A stretch of 64,000 nt of DNA from NCBI RefSeq assembly GCF_014356525.2, contig NC_052518.1, forward strand, positions 6,801,162-6,865,161, given 5' to 3'. Position 1 is the stretch's first letter, and each line of letters begins with the position of its first letter. The DNA is from Nilaparvata lugens (Eukaryota > Arthropoda > Insecta > Hemiptera > Delphacidae). Of the stretch, positions 10,516-20,940 are shown one piece after another. The notes beneath the pieces were generated by a model. That model was not told the DNA's origin, made no database searches, and saw only the letters and a program-made list of their open reading frames with translations. Made by a program: the position numbers and the translations under genes.

Positions 10516-11873
10516 ATGGGAACATGGAATGTGAGAAGCTTATACAGAAGTGGTGCCTTGAAAGAATTACTACAATGTGTGAAACAGTATAGAGTAAAAG
10601 TACTTGCTATACAGGAAATGCGTTGGCCAGGCAAGGGAGTGTTGACACTCAGTCTCACACTGTGATGTACAGTGGCAAGGAGGGAGACAGGCATGAACTT
10701 GGAGTTGGATTTGTGGTGGAAAATAGCATGAAGGAGAATATTATAGATTTCAAGCCAGTAAATGAGAGAATATGCGTCCTAAGGGTAAAAACAAAATTCT
10801 TCAACCTCTCACTAATAAATGTGCATGCCGAAAGTGAAGATAAAGATGAAGCTGTTAAGGATGAATTCTACTGCAAGCTGGAACAGACATACAATAGCAT
10901 GCCTTCTAATGATATAAAAATGATTTTGGGAGACATGAACGCAAAAATTGGTAAGGAGATGGTATTCCAGAGAGTGGCAGGATTGCATAGTCTGCATGAA
11001 GAGAGCAACGACAATGGAATGCGGGTCCTGGATTTTGCAATGTCAAGAAACATGATAGTTGCCTCAACACAGTTCCCAAGAAAAGAAATTCACAAGTGGA
11101 CCTGGACATCACCAGACGGCCAGCACCATAATCAGATTGATCATGTCTTGGTGGATAGACGAGCAGCTACAAGCATCACAAACATAAGGAGCTGCAGAGG
11201 TGCGGACTGTGATTCTGATCACTATCTGGTGAGAATTGATTTTAGATGCCGAATTCGCAGTAAAGACAATAAAAGGCAGCAGAGGCCACCAAAGCTGAAT
11301 GTAGATAAACTGAGGGAGGAAGGTGAAAGAAAGAAATATCAAGAGGCACTGGAGAATCTCATTCAATTACCTGTACACGCACAGGAGGAAAATAGAACAA
11401 CAGAGGAGGAATGGCAGGATCTGAAGAGGGCTATTACCCAGGCAGCAGAGGAGACTATTGGATATAGTACCCAAACAAGACGGGAGAGCTGGTTTGATGA
11501 TGAGTGTGAGGAGGCCATACAGAAAAGAAACGAGGCCCGGAGACACTATATAGAAAGGCCAACTAGAGCAAAAAAAGCAAACTATGATATTCTTAGAAGA
11601 AAGGCTAAAAGTGTGATTAAAAGGAAAAAACGAGAATACTACAACAACAAGGTCACCAAAATTCAACAGGATTTTGAGAAGAAAGACCCCCGAGAGGCAT
11701 ATAAAGGAGTAAACCTGTTCAAGAAAGGATACAAGCCAAAAACAACACTTTGTAAGGATCTGAATGGAAAAATAATTGGAAATAAAGATAGCATAATGGA
11801 GCGATGGAGGACCTACTTCAGTCAGTTGCTTAACCCCAACCTAGACCAAATGTACTGCCAGACCAGAGATTAG
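10393..11873 (+). pseudogene. RTE-like LINE endonuclease and linker region
   Basis: The APE-type endonuclease begins at the MGTWNVRSL motif (about 10516) and runs in frame to about 10645. Coding then shifts to the frame of the 10623-11873 ORF. That ORF carries the remaining endonuclease motifs (NVHAESEDKD, GDMNAKIG, a QIDHVLVD block and SDHYLV with the catalytic Asp-His). A Lys/Arg-rich linker and the lead-in to the RT (NKDSIMERWRTYF) follow. The frame ends at 11873, with the continuation in a third frame. As read it cannot give a full polyprotein; each break needs only a one- or two-base change, so assembly error is possible. Confidence 0.8.
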
Positions 11874-12604
11874 AAGTAATTGATGATGAAATAATCATTG
11901 AACCACCCACGGTTGATGATGTTGTGAAGGCACTGAAGAAAATAAAGAATAACAGAGCCCCAGGGATAGATGGAATTACAGGAGAATTACTCAAGTATGG
12001 AGGAGATCAATTGACAACAAAACTGGCCCATCTCATAAAGTTTGTGTGGGAAACAGAGACCCTCCCTGAAGACTGGCACATGAGCATCATATGCCCCATC
12101 TATAAAAAGGGTGATAGACTTGAGCCCAAAAACTACAGAGGTATATCTCTCTTATCAACAGCATATAAAACCTTCACCTCAATAATCAAAGATAAAATAG
12201 ATGTGTATGCTGAGGGATTACTAGGAGAGTATCAGGCTGGTTTCAGATCAGGCAGGTCAACGACAGATCAGCTCTTTGTTGCCCGACAGTTAGCAGAAAA
12301 GTTCTGGGAGTTCAATATAGATGTCTACCACCTATACATAGACTTCAAGCAGGCCTACGACAGCATCGACAGAGAAAAGCTATACTCAACCATGCTTGAT
12401 CTTGGCATACCAACAAAGCTTGTACGACTTGTCAGAGCAACAATGAAGAAGACCACCTGTCAGGTGAAGATAGATGGGGAAATGACAGATAAGTTTGAGG
12501 TGGAACAAGGACTGAAACAAGGAGATGGCCTAGCACCAGTTCTCTTCAACCTTGCACTAGAAAGGGTGATAAGAGGGACTCTGGCAGATACAAGTGGTAC
12601 ATAA
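11870..12604 (+). pseudogene. RTE-like LINE reverse transcriptase, fingers and palm
   Basis: The open frame carries RAPGIDGITGELLKYGG, YRGISLLSTAYK, QAGFRSGRSTTDQLF, motif A YIDFKQAYDSI and motif B LKQGDGLAPVLFNLAL. It stops at 12604, just before motif C, because of an apparent one-base deletion near 12598. Motif C (GYADDLDLAG) lies in the next frame. Confidence 0.85.
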
Positions 12605-12607
12605 TAA

Positions 12608-13428
12608 ACAAGACCCAGCAGATATTAGGGTATGCAGATGACCTGGACCTAGCAGGAAGATCAGTGGCAGCAGTCAAAGAAATGTTCACAAACTTGGAAA
12701 ATGCAGCTAATGAGATTGGTCTAAAGGTGAATTGTGATAAGACCAAGTTCCTACATCAAAGCAGACGTCAGCACAACAGAAGAGAACAAAACCTATTGGT
12801 GGGTGAGTACAGCTTTGAGAACGTGAAAGACTTCACCTACCTGGGAGTTAATATAACAGCGGACAGTGATGAGATGAAAGAAATACAGAAGCGGCTCAAT
12901 ACGGGGAACAAAACATTCTTCTCTATGCTGCAGATATTCAAGTCTAGAAGCGTCCATAGAAATATAAAGGCTAGATTATATAAGTCCATAATACGTACAG
13001 TGGTCACGTATGGAAGCGAAGTTTGGACATTAACATCAAAGGCAGCAGGCAATTTAGACCGCTGGGAAAGGAAAATGCTGCGTAGAATATATGGACCTGT
13101 GTGTGATGAGGGTGTCTGGCGAATAAGAAATAACAACGAATTAGCTGCACTCTATAAGGAGCCACCCCTGTCCATATATGTCAGACTGAAACGTTTAAGA
13201 TGGGCAGGGCATGTGGAGCGGATGCCTGACACTCGCGCCCCCAGGAAAATATATATGGGACAGCCAGGAGGCAAGAGACCGGTGGGGAAGCCAAGACTGA
13301 GATGGGCGGATGGTATTTCCAAGGATGCAGCAGAACTCCTTCGCATCAGGAACTGGAGAAGGAAGGCAAGAGATCGTGACGAATGGAGGCGCAGAATTGA
13401 GGAGGCCAGGGCTCGATTTGGGCTGTAG
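12608..13428 (+). pseudogene. RTE-like LINE RT motif C, thumb and C-terminal domain
   Basis: Continuation of the RT from the YADD motif through the LGVNITADSDE and YGSEVWTLTS blocks to the basic C-terminus (LRWAGHVERM, GKRPVGKPRLRW, RRRIEEARARFGL), ending in TAG at 13426. The C-terminal wording parallels that of the 3819 element. Confidence 0.85.
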
Positions 13429-13442
13429 CGCCATCGAAGAAG

Positions 13443-13473
<31 letters not shown>

Positions 13474-13485
13474 GTGAATTAGTCC

Positions 13486-14198
13486 TAAAATAAGAGCACG
13501 GGGAGAAGATCCCAAAACAATATAAAGTGTACCAACGATGCATTGAATTATTGAAGTTTCAAACATTCTAGTTCATGTTATTAGGAGCTCAAGTAAGAAA
13601 AAGTCGAACTTCAAATATGAAAACTAGATTACACACCTCCATAATCTCCTCCACGGCCTGATTTTTTCCACGCTTCCTGTCCTTAGAGTGAGAGAGTCAC
13701 CAGGTTATCCTCCTCACCTATGACGAAGCTCCTCAGTACTGAGGAGAAAGAGAGAAAGAGACGTCCGTTATTCCGATTCGAAAAACTTAGCCGAACGCTG
13801 CAGAGCTGCTTCAGTTTTTTACAAGTTCTGAATCTGCAAACATAGTTGAAAAATTATTCATCATTCTCTCAAGCAATTGCAAATAAGTAATAAATAATAA
13901 GTATTAATGAATGTAGTTTCTTCTTGGTTAATATAAACATTCCACAGTAGCTTCAAAAATACGCGATGTAATATTTCTAATTGTGATAATGTATATCATC
14001 TGATGATTTGAGAAAACTTGCTGATAGAACTCTCATCATTAATATTATTTGACTATCAAGCTCACATGCTGTTTCTTTTTTCGTAACTTGTTTACTAAAG
14101 ACTTTTCAACTTTGTTTATTATATTATATTTTTTGTTTATTTGTTTATTATATTATATTGTTATGAGGATTATGAGAGTTCAAGAAATTACAATACGA
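13486..14198. other. No recognisable feature
   Basis: AT-rich sequence without a convincing ORF or repeat. Confidence 0.5.
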
Positions 14199-15222
14199 AT
14201 ATCCAATACAATGTGTAGCTGATCTCCTTGAGGCTTATTCGAAAATTTCAAATATAGCTTAGATTGTATTTCAGTTTCCTACAGAATTATGCATTCATGC
14301 TTCAACTACATGAAAATATGTAATATTATTCACTCCATGAAGAAATAAATAGTTGACGATGTTCAGATGTTTGAAAATAGAATTTCAATGTCAATTATTT
14401 ATACATTTTAGAACATCTTAAGGCAGTGCAAAGGCTAAAAATAAACTTTCTATTGGTGATATTTTTCAAAGTTTTTCGATTATCTATCATCAAGCTAACA
14501 AAATAAAAAAGTTTTCTCAGAAAAACATTTTTTTCCAATCATTACTTTTTGAGATATGAGCGCCTGAAGTTTGAATTTTTGGGACAGAATATTTCAAATT
14601 CGGTAAGAGATAAATCCATGATATTTAGAGGATTGATTCTTCATGGTATTGTTGATCCAGTAAAACAAAAATTGTCTGAAAATATCAATTTTTGATAGTT
14701 ATCCAACTATCCAACTTTTAATAACTTTATTAAAAATTGATATTTTCAGAATTTTTTTTACTGGATACATAATACCATGAAGAATCAATCCTCTAAATCT
14801 CATGGATTTATCTCTTACCAAATTTGAAATGTTCTGTCCCAAAAATTTAAACTTCAGGCGCTCATATATCAAATAGTAATGATTGAAAAAAAATGTTTTC
14901 CTGAGAAAACTTTTTTATTTTGATAGCTTGATGATATATACAAATCGAAAAACTTTGAAAAATATCACCAATAGAAAGTTTATTTTTAGCCTTTGCACAG
15001 CCTTAAGATGTTCTAAAATGTATAAATAATTGACATTGAAATTCCATTTTAAACATCTGAACATCGTCTATTTATTTCTTCATGGAGTGAATAATATTAC
15101 ATATTTTCATGTACTTGAAGCATAAATGCATAATTCTGTAGGAAACTGAAATACAATCTAAGCTATATTTGAAATTTTCGAATAAGCCTCAAGGAGATCA
15201 GCTACACATTGTATTGGATATT
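14199..15222. repeat. 1-kb perfect-order palindrome containing a foldback MITE
   Basis: Left arm sequence from 14199 (AATATCCAATACAATG) returns as its reverse complement ending at 15222, with arms of about 500 bp and few mismatches. The inner part, 14419-15006, is a foldback MITE with termini AAGGCAGTGCAAAGGC and GCCTTTGCACAGCCTT flanked by TTAA. A second copy of only that inner part is at 30233-30707. The outer 200-bp arms are extra to the MITE, so this locus is an inverted duplication around it. Confidence 0.88.
14419..15006. mobile_element. Foldback MITE with TTAA-like flanks
   Basis: The entire element is a hairpin whose centre lies near 14710. It is non-coding. TTAA at both borders suggests a piggyBac-type duplication, but the surrounding palindrome supplies the same bases, so the evidence is weak here. 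Confidence 0.7.
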
Positions 15223-15432
15223 ATAAATAATTGACATTGAAATTCCATTTTCAAACATCTGAACATCGTCAACTATTTATTTCTTCATGGAGTGAATAAT
15301 ATTACATATTTTCATGTAGTTGAAGCATAAATGCATAATTCTGTAGGAAACTGAAATAGCCTACAATCTAAGCTATATTTGAAATTTTCGAATAAGCCTC
15401 AAGGAGATCAGCTACACATTGTATTGGATATT
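15022..15432 (+). repeat. Tandem duplication of palindrome arm end
   Basis: The terminal ~200 bp of the right arm (15022-15222) is repeated head-to-tail at 15223-15432 with small differences, including a 4-bp insertion near 15359. Confidence 0.85.
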
Positions 15433-16555
15433 CGCCCTACAGATCAGGTATACATTAAATATTACAAGGGTTACACGTTAACCCAAGGATTCTTTCAAAC
15501 ACTTCTGACCAACTTACAGCATCATGATTACATGGAAGGAAGTTGACAGACTAGTGAGAGATTACAAAGAATCCCAAATCGACACATTACATCAAGGCTA
15601 CACGGATACATACTATTAGCCATGAAGCCTTGATATCAACATACATTTATATTGGCGTACACCCGGTACACGCCTGTAGTCTTTCTAGAGTTGACTGAGG
15701 ATATGAAATTACAAAACATTAAGCTTAGATTGAGAAGGAAAAAATGGTAAAGTTGGTTGAAAGAAGATAAGGCTCATCATGTTATACCGTACAATTAGAG
15801 AAAAATAATAATAAGAAAAAATCAGGTATGTAGCTTCACTTGTCAATGGAGAGAACTGCTGAAAACAATTCAACAGTGCTAGATAAAATTACCAATAATG
15901 AAGTGTCCAGTCGTATGAAGCCAGTTTCACACACACATCGATTTCTGGAAGTACGAGATTTTGCAGTCCTTACAAATTTTACCAGATTGAAGCTTGGCAA
16001 ACAAATGATGTGTGAAGATACACATCATGTGTTTGCCAAGTTATGTTCAATAACTAATAGAGTTTATTATAAAGTCTATAACTAAATAAGACTTCAAAAA
16101 GAATAGAAAATTAATATTCGGACCTGTTGTACCTATTCGAAAGTTTACGTTAATAGGCTATTTAATATTCTCTTTCTAGACAAGGAGAGAGTATAGAAGA
16201 AAAAAATACCTCAATGGAGATAGTGCGTCATGCAGAAGTATGTAGAGTCCTTCGATCGGAGATGAAACAATGTCACATTTTTCTGCCGTCGCTGAAAACC
16301 TTCAGTGAAAGCCGTCGAGGCTAATACAAATAAATGACTTAGGGTAGTTCCTTGTTTTTCGAAAATACCACTCCGTCGCGCATTTGTCTGAAATTGAACA
16401 AGTGTTGCTTAATAAGGATTCTTACATACGTATAGCTGAACATAATTCATGTCTTACTATACGGTGAAGTCCACATTATAATGATAGTATTTGATCAACA
16501 TTGATGTGTTTACTATTGTCTATCATTCTAAAGAGGAGATAGCTATACTATATCC
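15433..16555. other. Non-coding stretch with one hairpin and a MITE end
   Basis: No gene is seen. At 15990-16042 an arm AAGCTTGGCAAACAAATGA faces TCATGTGTTTGCCAAGTT. From about 16462 there is one end of the MITE family found complete at 20261-20478 (GTCCACATTATAATGATAGT). Confidence 0.5.
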
Positions 16556-16760
16556 TTCAACTCAACATGAATAAACGAGACTTGATTACAAACTGGAAAC
16601 TTGAAGCTAATTAATGTATTTCAAACAACACTTTTTTATTAGATTACTGATAATAATAATTAGATAACTAAAAATATACTTTTCAAGAAGATAGAGCTGA
16701 ACACAACAGAATAGATTTTTTTTGTAAAATGGAAGCTGCAAGCTGGTGAATAATTGAGTA

Positions 16761-17527
16761 TTTTTCAGCTTTAAATAGGCGCAACCTACAGATACTCCTG
16801 CTGGCGAACATAAGTTACTTATGTTAATGGGTTTATTATTATGATGTATGCTGAAGTGAACTAACCTACACTTATCGTTTATTGTCATCTTCCAATTCAT
16901 CGACGCTGAAGACACTGCCAAGATAATGTCATGATCAAGACCAAGTCATGGAAACAGGCAACACTTTGCAGTCACCCATTGGACTACTCATCATCTCCCA
17001 GATCCATGTTGACCCTAATAAAAATTAAGAAAGGCCATTATATAAAAGCCAGCTAAAACATGTTGAAGACAATAATATTGTCTTCTAAAATATAAAAACA
17101 TTATCAACAATAATAATATTAAAAATAAGCATAATATTTGGAAGTTAAATCGTTGGTCTCGGTTTCTTTAAAACAGTCGTTAGGTCATGTCAGAGGCCCT
17201 GAAATTGATCAGAAGCGGCCTGAAAACTCCGACACCAGACTTGAGCCAGCCAGGTCACTCGATATTATTACCATTATCAACAATAGTCTAATAATAGCCT
17301 AATAATCACATAAAGTCTATTCAGTTACATGATGACATCCTCAACAGGTACCTACAATAATAATATATGATTCCCTGACACAATTCAATGCACATTGAAA
17401 AAAAAACAACTTTCAACTAATGCATTTTCACTTTTAACATGTGGATTGTAAATGAAAATATTCTTTATTCGGTGGAGTTAAGCCTAACAAATTTTACTAA
17501 ATATTAACAAATTACTAACTCAATAAA
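16761..17527. other. No recognisable feature
   Basis: AT-rich sequence with ATA/ATT-rich patches. No supported gene on either strand. Confidence 0.5.
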
Positions 17528-17680
17528 ACTAGATTCGCACACAACAGTGACAGTAAAAATATAATTCCTATAAGTTCCAATTGTATTATTCATGCACCTT
17601 CGGTCGGGCTGAATGGGAATAGTCTAATAAGACCTCGTGAGAATTATATTTTCACTGTCACTGTTGTGTGCAAATCTAGC
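17528..17680. mobile_element. Small MITE (family shared with 54343)
   Basis: Terminal inverted repeats CTAGATTCGCACACAACAG and CTGTTGTGTGCAAATCTAG enclose about 110 bp. The arms extend through a second block, CAGTGACAGT and its complement. The 54343-54496 copy has TTAA on both sides; this copy does not clearly show it. Confidence 0.8.
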
Positions 17681-18301
17681 TTCAGTAGGCCTAATATCAA
17701 ATATTACTGTAAAGACGTAGAATAGGCTACTTACCGCTTCCACTGTGTACACGTCCTGACATTTTTTCAGGTTAGAGTATTTCGCGTATTTCCAATATTT
17801 TCCAGCGATTTGGAGAGAAATGCCTCTGAAGGGTTCCATCCTAGTGGACATCTGTAAGCAAATTCAAAATGTAAAGGAACAATCCAAATAATTCTAGATT
17901 CACGACTGGCGACCCATGTAGTCAATTTTCGAAGCAAGGACTGTATGACTAGTCGCGCTTTCTCAACACTGTAGTTTAGGCTACTAGGCCTAGGCCTATT
18001 ACTGAATATTATTCAAGTTTAAACAAGTCGACTTCAGCTGTTTAAAGATTCAAATCCTTAAGAGGAGTTTATATTAATCAAGTTTCCTTGAATTGAATAT
18101 TTTTTAGTTGAAAGGTCGATTTTGAAAACCTGAAGCCTCATAGAACCTGAAGTTCACTTGAAGTTTCATAACCTCAACAGTAGCCTATGTAATTATGAAC
18201 AAAAGACTCTAATTAATCTCAAAATTTTCTTCTCAAATTTGATACTTTTCTTAAAATCATAATTTTCTATTTAGTTGTTTTTAGTTTCTTTCAGGCCCAT
18301 A

Positions 18302-18478
18302 GGCCGGCAACTAATGATACTGGAGGTGGTCTCTGGTCTGTCAAGCATGCTAATACGTAAACAGGATTGTACAGAACATGTTTTGGTACAAACATGCTTT
18401 GTTGTAATCATGTTTTACAATTACATGCTATGTTTGTACAAGTATGTTTTACAGACCTGAAGTATCGTAAGTGGCCGG
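18302..18478. mobile_element. Short inverted-repeat element
   Basis: Outer arms GCCGGCAACTAATGATACT and AGTATCGTAAGTGGCCGGC enclose an interior with several GTACAAACATG-like repeats in both orientations. The termini resemble sequences at 29325, 32096 and 40598 (GGCC-CCACTA type), which may share a transposase source. Confidence 0.6.
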
Positions 18479-18499
18479 CATTAAAAATTATTTCACATT

Positions 18500-19406
18500 G
18501 GTAACTAGTAAACTAGTTTCCAAATCAAAAAACTTCTGAAAGCGGGGTGTCTAAAACCATTCAACTTCATAGAAGTTGAAATGACCATATATAAGTTTAC
18601 AAAGTTTAAAAGTTAAGAATAAACTTGATATAACTTTAGACAAGTTTCATTGAACTTTTAAAAGCAGTTCTAAAAGCGTGGTGTATAAACACCTCACATA
18701 GGATGAAAATCTTGAATGAGATTCAACTTTGTTGAAACATGATGGGATTAATAAAAAGAAGTCACGTTTCCTCGAGCTAAATTCATTGAAGTTACTTTTC
18801 AATTGTAATAATCACAGCTAATAACTAAAATACTCACTTCAGCACCGAATTTTTCCAAAAGTTCAAAAATAATTCCCGGAATGGAATAAGATGTGCCTAC
18901 CACGCTAACCAACACTTCATCATGAATAAACGAGATTTGATTTCCATCTGACAACTCGAAACTAATAATTGTATTTATAACAACACTTTTTTACTAGGTT
19001 ACTGATAATAATATTGTTACTAAAAACCTAGAAAGACACTTTTCAAGAAAATAGAGCTTAACACAACAAAAGGGAATTTTTGCAAAATGGAAAAGTTGCA
19101 ATCTCATTAAGATAAGAGCTCGAGACTATAAGCAGGAAGCTCATGACGCAACGTACAAATATTACATCACTCTCGGCTGGAGCACATAACCTATAAACTC
19201 ATTGGGATTAGATTCGATACTGTAACTAATTGAATTTTTTTATGTTGTATGAACTTAATAGCGACAGATCAATAAAAAGTTATTGCTACTATTTATTGCT
19301 TCCACAATTCATATACAATGAATCGTCGAATCTGATGAAATTTATAGGTTATGTGCTCCAGCCACTTCTGTAACGTTGCATCACGAGATTCCTTTCCTGC
19401 TTATTT
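18500..19406. other. No further recognisable feature
   Basis: Apart from the repeat copy at 18920-19110, AT-rich sequence without a supported gene. Confidence 0.5.
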
Positions 19407-19414
19407 ATATAGCC

Positions 19415-19760
19415 CTTAGACCAGAATTGTTATAGAATAGACACGGCCTATTGTATATTCATACTGAAAGTCGATGAAGCCAACATGTACTGCCACATCT
19501 CCAAATCGTGACGTCAGCATCAGATAGAAAACTTTTCTGTAGAGTTTGTTTACATTGTTTTCCATAGCAGATTCTGTCTATTTCAGCGGGAGCGCAGCTG
19601 GAGTTTACAATTTTAATGAATAATAATATATATCCTTCTGAAATATACACAATCTGAAAGTTTTCTATCCGATGATGACGTCACGATTTGGAGATATGGC
19701 AGTAGATGTTGGCTTCAGAGGATAGACTTCCCAGCATGTCTATTCTATAACTGGTCTAAG
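19415..19760. mobile_element. hAT-like foldback MITE with 8-bp duplication
   Basis: 346 bp with termini CTTAGACCAG...CTGGTCTAAG and long foldback arms including TATAGAATAGACAC. It is flanked by ATATAGCC and TTATAGCC (7 of 8 matching). The family member at 42578 has a perfect 8-bp duplication, which supports a hAT-type source. The 63-codon ORF inside is a by-product of the arm sequence. Confidence 0.85.
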
Positions 19761-20260
19761 TTATAGCCGACAGAAACTGAAAGCCTCAAGGCCAGATGAA
19801 GTTTTTTAAACATACTTCTACTCAGCGCATTCTTTTTGCGCAGATCACATTTTGAAATTTTTGATTGCTCGAATAAGTAGTAGACGTTCTTGTAGTTGTT
19901 GGAAGAGTGTACTTTGATGATTTCATCAAAATTTGAAATTAAATTTTTTCTCCTATTAATATGAAGAAGTCATAATATTTATACAAAATATGAAGAGAGA
20001 ACTTTTTATTAAACAAGGGAGGTCCCTGCAAAGGAAAAGGCTTGCCACTGCCTTTTAAATAGGATAACTGATAACGGTATAATGTCTTAAGAAGTATTTA
20101 TTATTCAGTCTCGTTTAGAAAAAAATATATTTTATTCCTAAAAAAAAATATTGGTCAATGATTGAATAATAAATTTTCATAATATTGAGATTGAATATTT
20201 TAAATTATATTTCTACAATTTTAAAAAATGATCTCACAACGTTGCAGAGCTAGAAAATGA

Positions 20261-20478
20261 TATAGTGAGGTCCACGTTATAATGACAGTGGTAAAGATAG
20301 GAGAATAGCGATGCCTATTCTCTGCATTGATTAATTATATTTCTACACTGTCAAAAACATACTTGGCATCGTTGTGAACCTAGAAAAGGATAGTACCACT
20401 GGCTTTGTCGAATGATAGACAAATATAGCAAAACCAAAGTTGATCAAATACTGTCATTATAACGTGGACCTCACTATA
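20261..20478. mobile_element. MITE with 29-bp terminal inverted repeats
   Basis: TATAGTGAGGTCCACGTTAT starts the left end and its reverse complement ends the right end. The match continues for 29 bp. The centre contains only AT-rich sequence. A TA-flanked mariner-type origin is plausible. Confidence 0.85.
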
Positions 20479-20544
20479 GCACTATCTGCTTTGTCAAATG
20501 AGAGCCGACAGCATCACCATACATACATACAAATATATACATGT

Positions 20545-20940
20545 CCCGTTCCAGCTAGTGCCGGGTCTGGGTATGAACAATGCCTCTCCATCTTCCACGG
20601 TCTTCCCACCATCGCTAGTCTTCAACCTGTCGCCGCCATCTGCATCCTCTCTTCTCCACTTCGTTGACCACTGTGACTTGCCATCGTCGTCGCGGTCATC
20701 CTCTTGGTCTCATTCCTTCAATCCTCATCTCTAACATTTTCTTTGGCAGCCGATCCTCTCCCATTCTCTTCACGTGTACAAACCAGCGTAGTCTCATGCT
20801 TTCTATCTTCTCCATTATGTTCCCATGTTCAGTTATCTCATCTTCTCAATCCTAACTCTGTCTCTACGTGTCTTTCCCTTTATTGCCCTAAGGAGCCTCA
20901 TTTCTCCTGCTTGTATTCTATTCCATTCATATTTGTATAA
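20545..20940 (-). pseudogene. LINE C-terminal relic (interrupted)
   Basis: On the minus strand the decayed frames read EWNRIQAGEMRLLRAIKGKT, then RLRWF-like and a KRMGEDRLPKKML block, then PRRRWQ, then RRWRGIVHTQTRH. This is the conserved C-terminus of RTE-like LINEs. Several stops and frame shifts are present. Its upstream part is found at 23086-23190 on the same strand, displaced by the Jockey-group element. Confidence 0.65.

Larger units (their letters stand above)
10118..13469 (+). mobile_element. Near full-length RTE-like LINE with perfect 16-bp TSD
   Basis: The 3352-bp element is bounded by identical AGTAGTGAATTAGTCC copies at 10102-10117 and 13470-13485. It has a GC-rich 5' leader, an endonuclease, an RT, a C-terminal domain and a (GAA)n tail. 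Only three coding disruptions are apparent, each explainable by one or two bases (near 10645, 11850 and 12598). The perfect duplication and light decay suggest a recent insertion. It belongs to the same broad RTE-like group as the copy at 3819 but is a different family, judged by its protein and tail. Confidence 0.92.
16560..19110 (+). repeat. Diverged direct repeat pair (about 200 bp)
   Basis: Sequence starting ATGAATAAACGAGACTTGAT at 16567 is matched by ATGAATAAACGAGATTTGAT at 18922. Both continue through AACAACACTTTTTTA and ACACTTTTCAAGAA blocks. The copies span roughly 16560-16760 and 18920-19110. The identity of the repeat is unknown. Confidence 0.65.

Noticed and set aside
19459..19650. 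63-codon minus-strand ORF with a near copy at 42617-42808
   Set aside because: Conservation between the two reflects the shared hAT-like MITE arm, not a protein.
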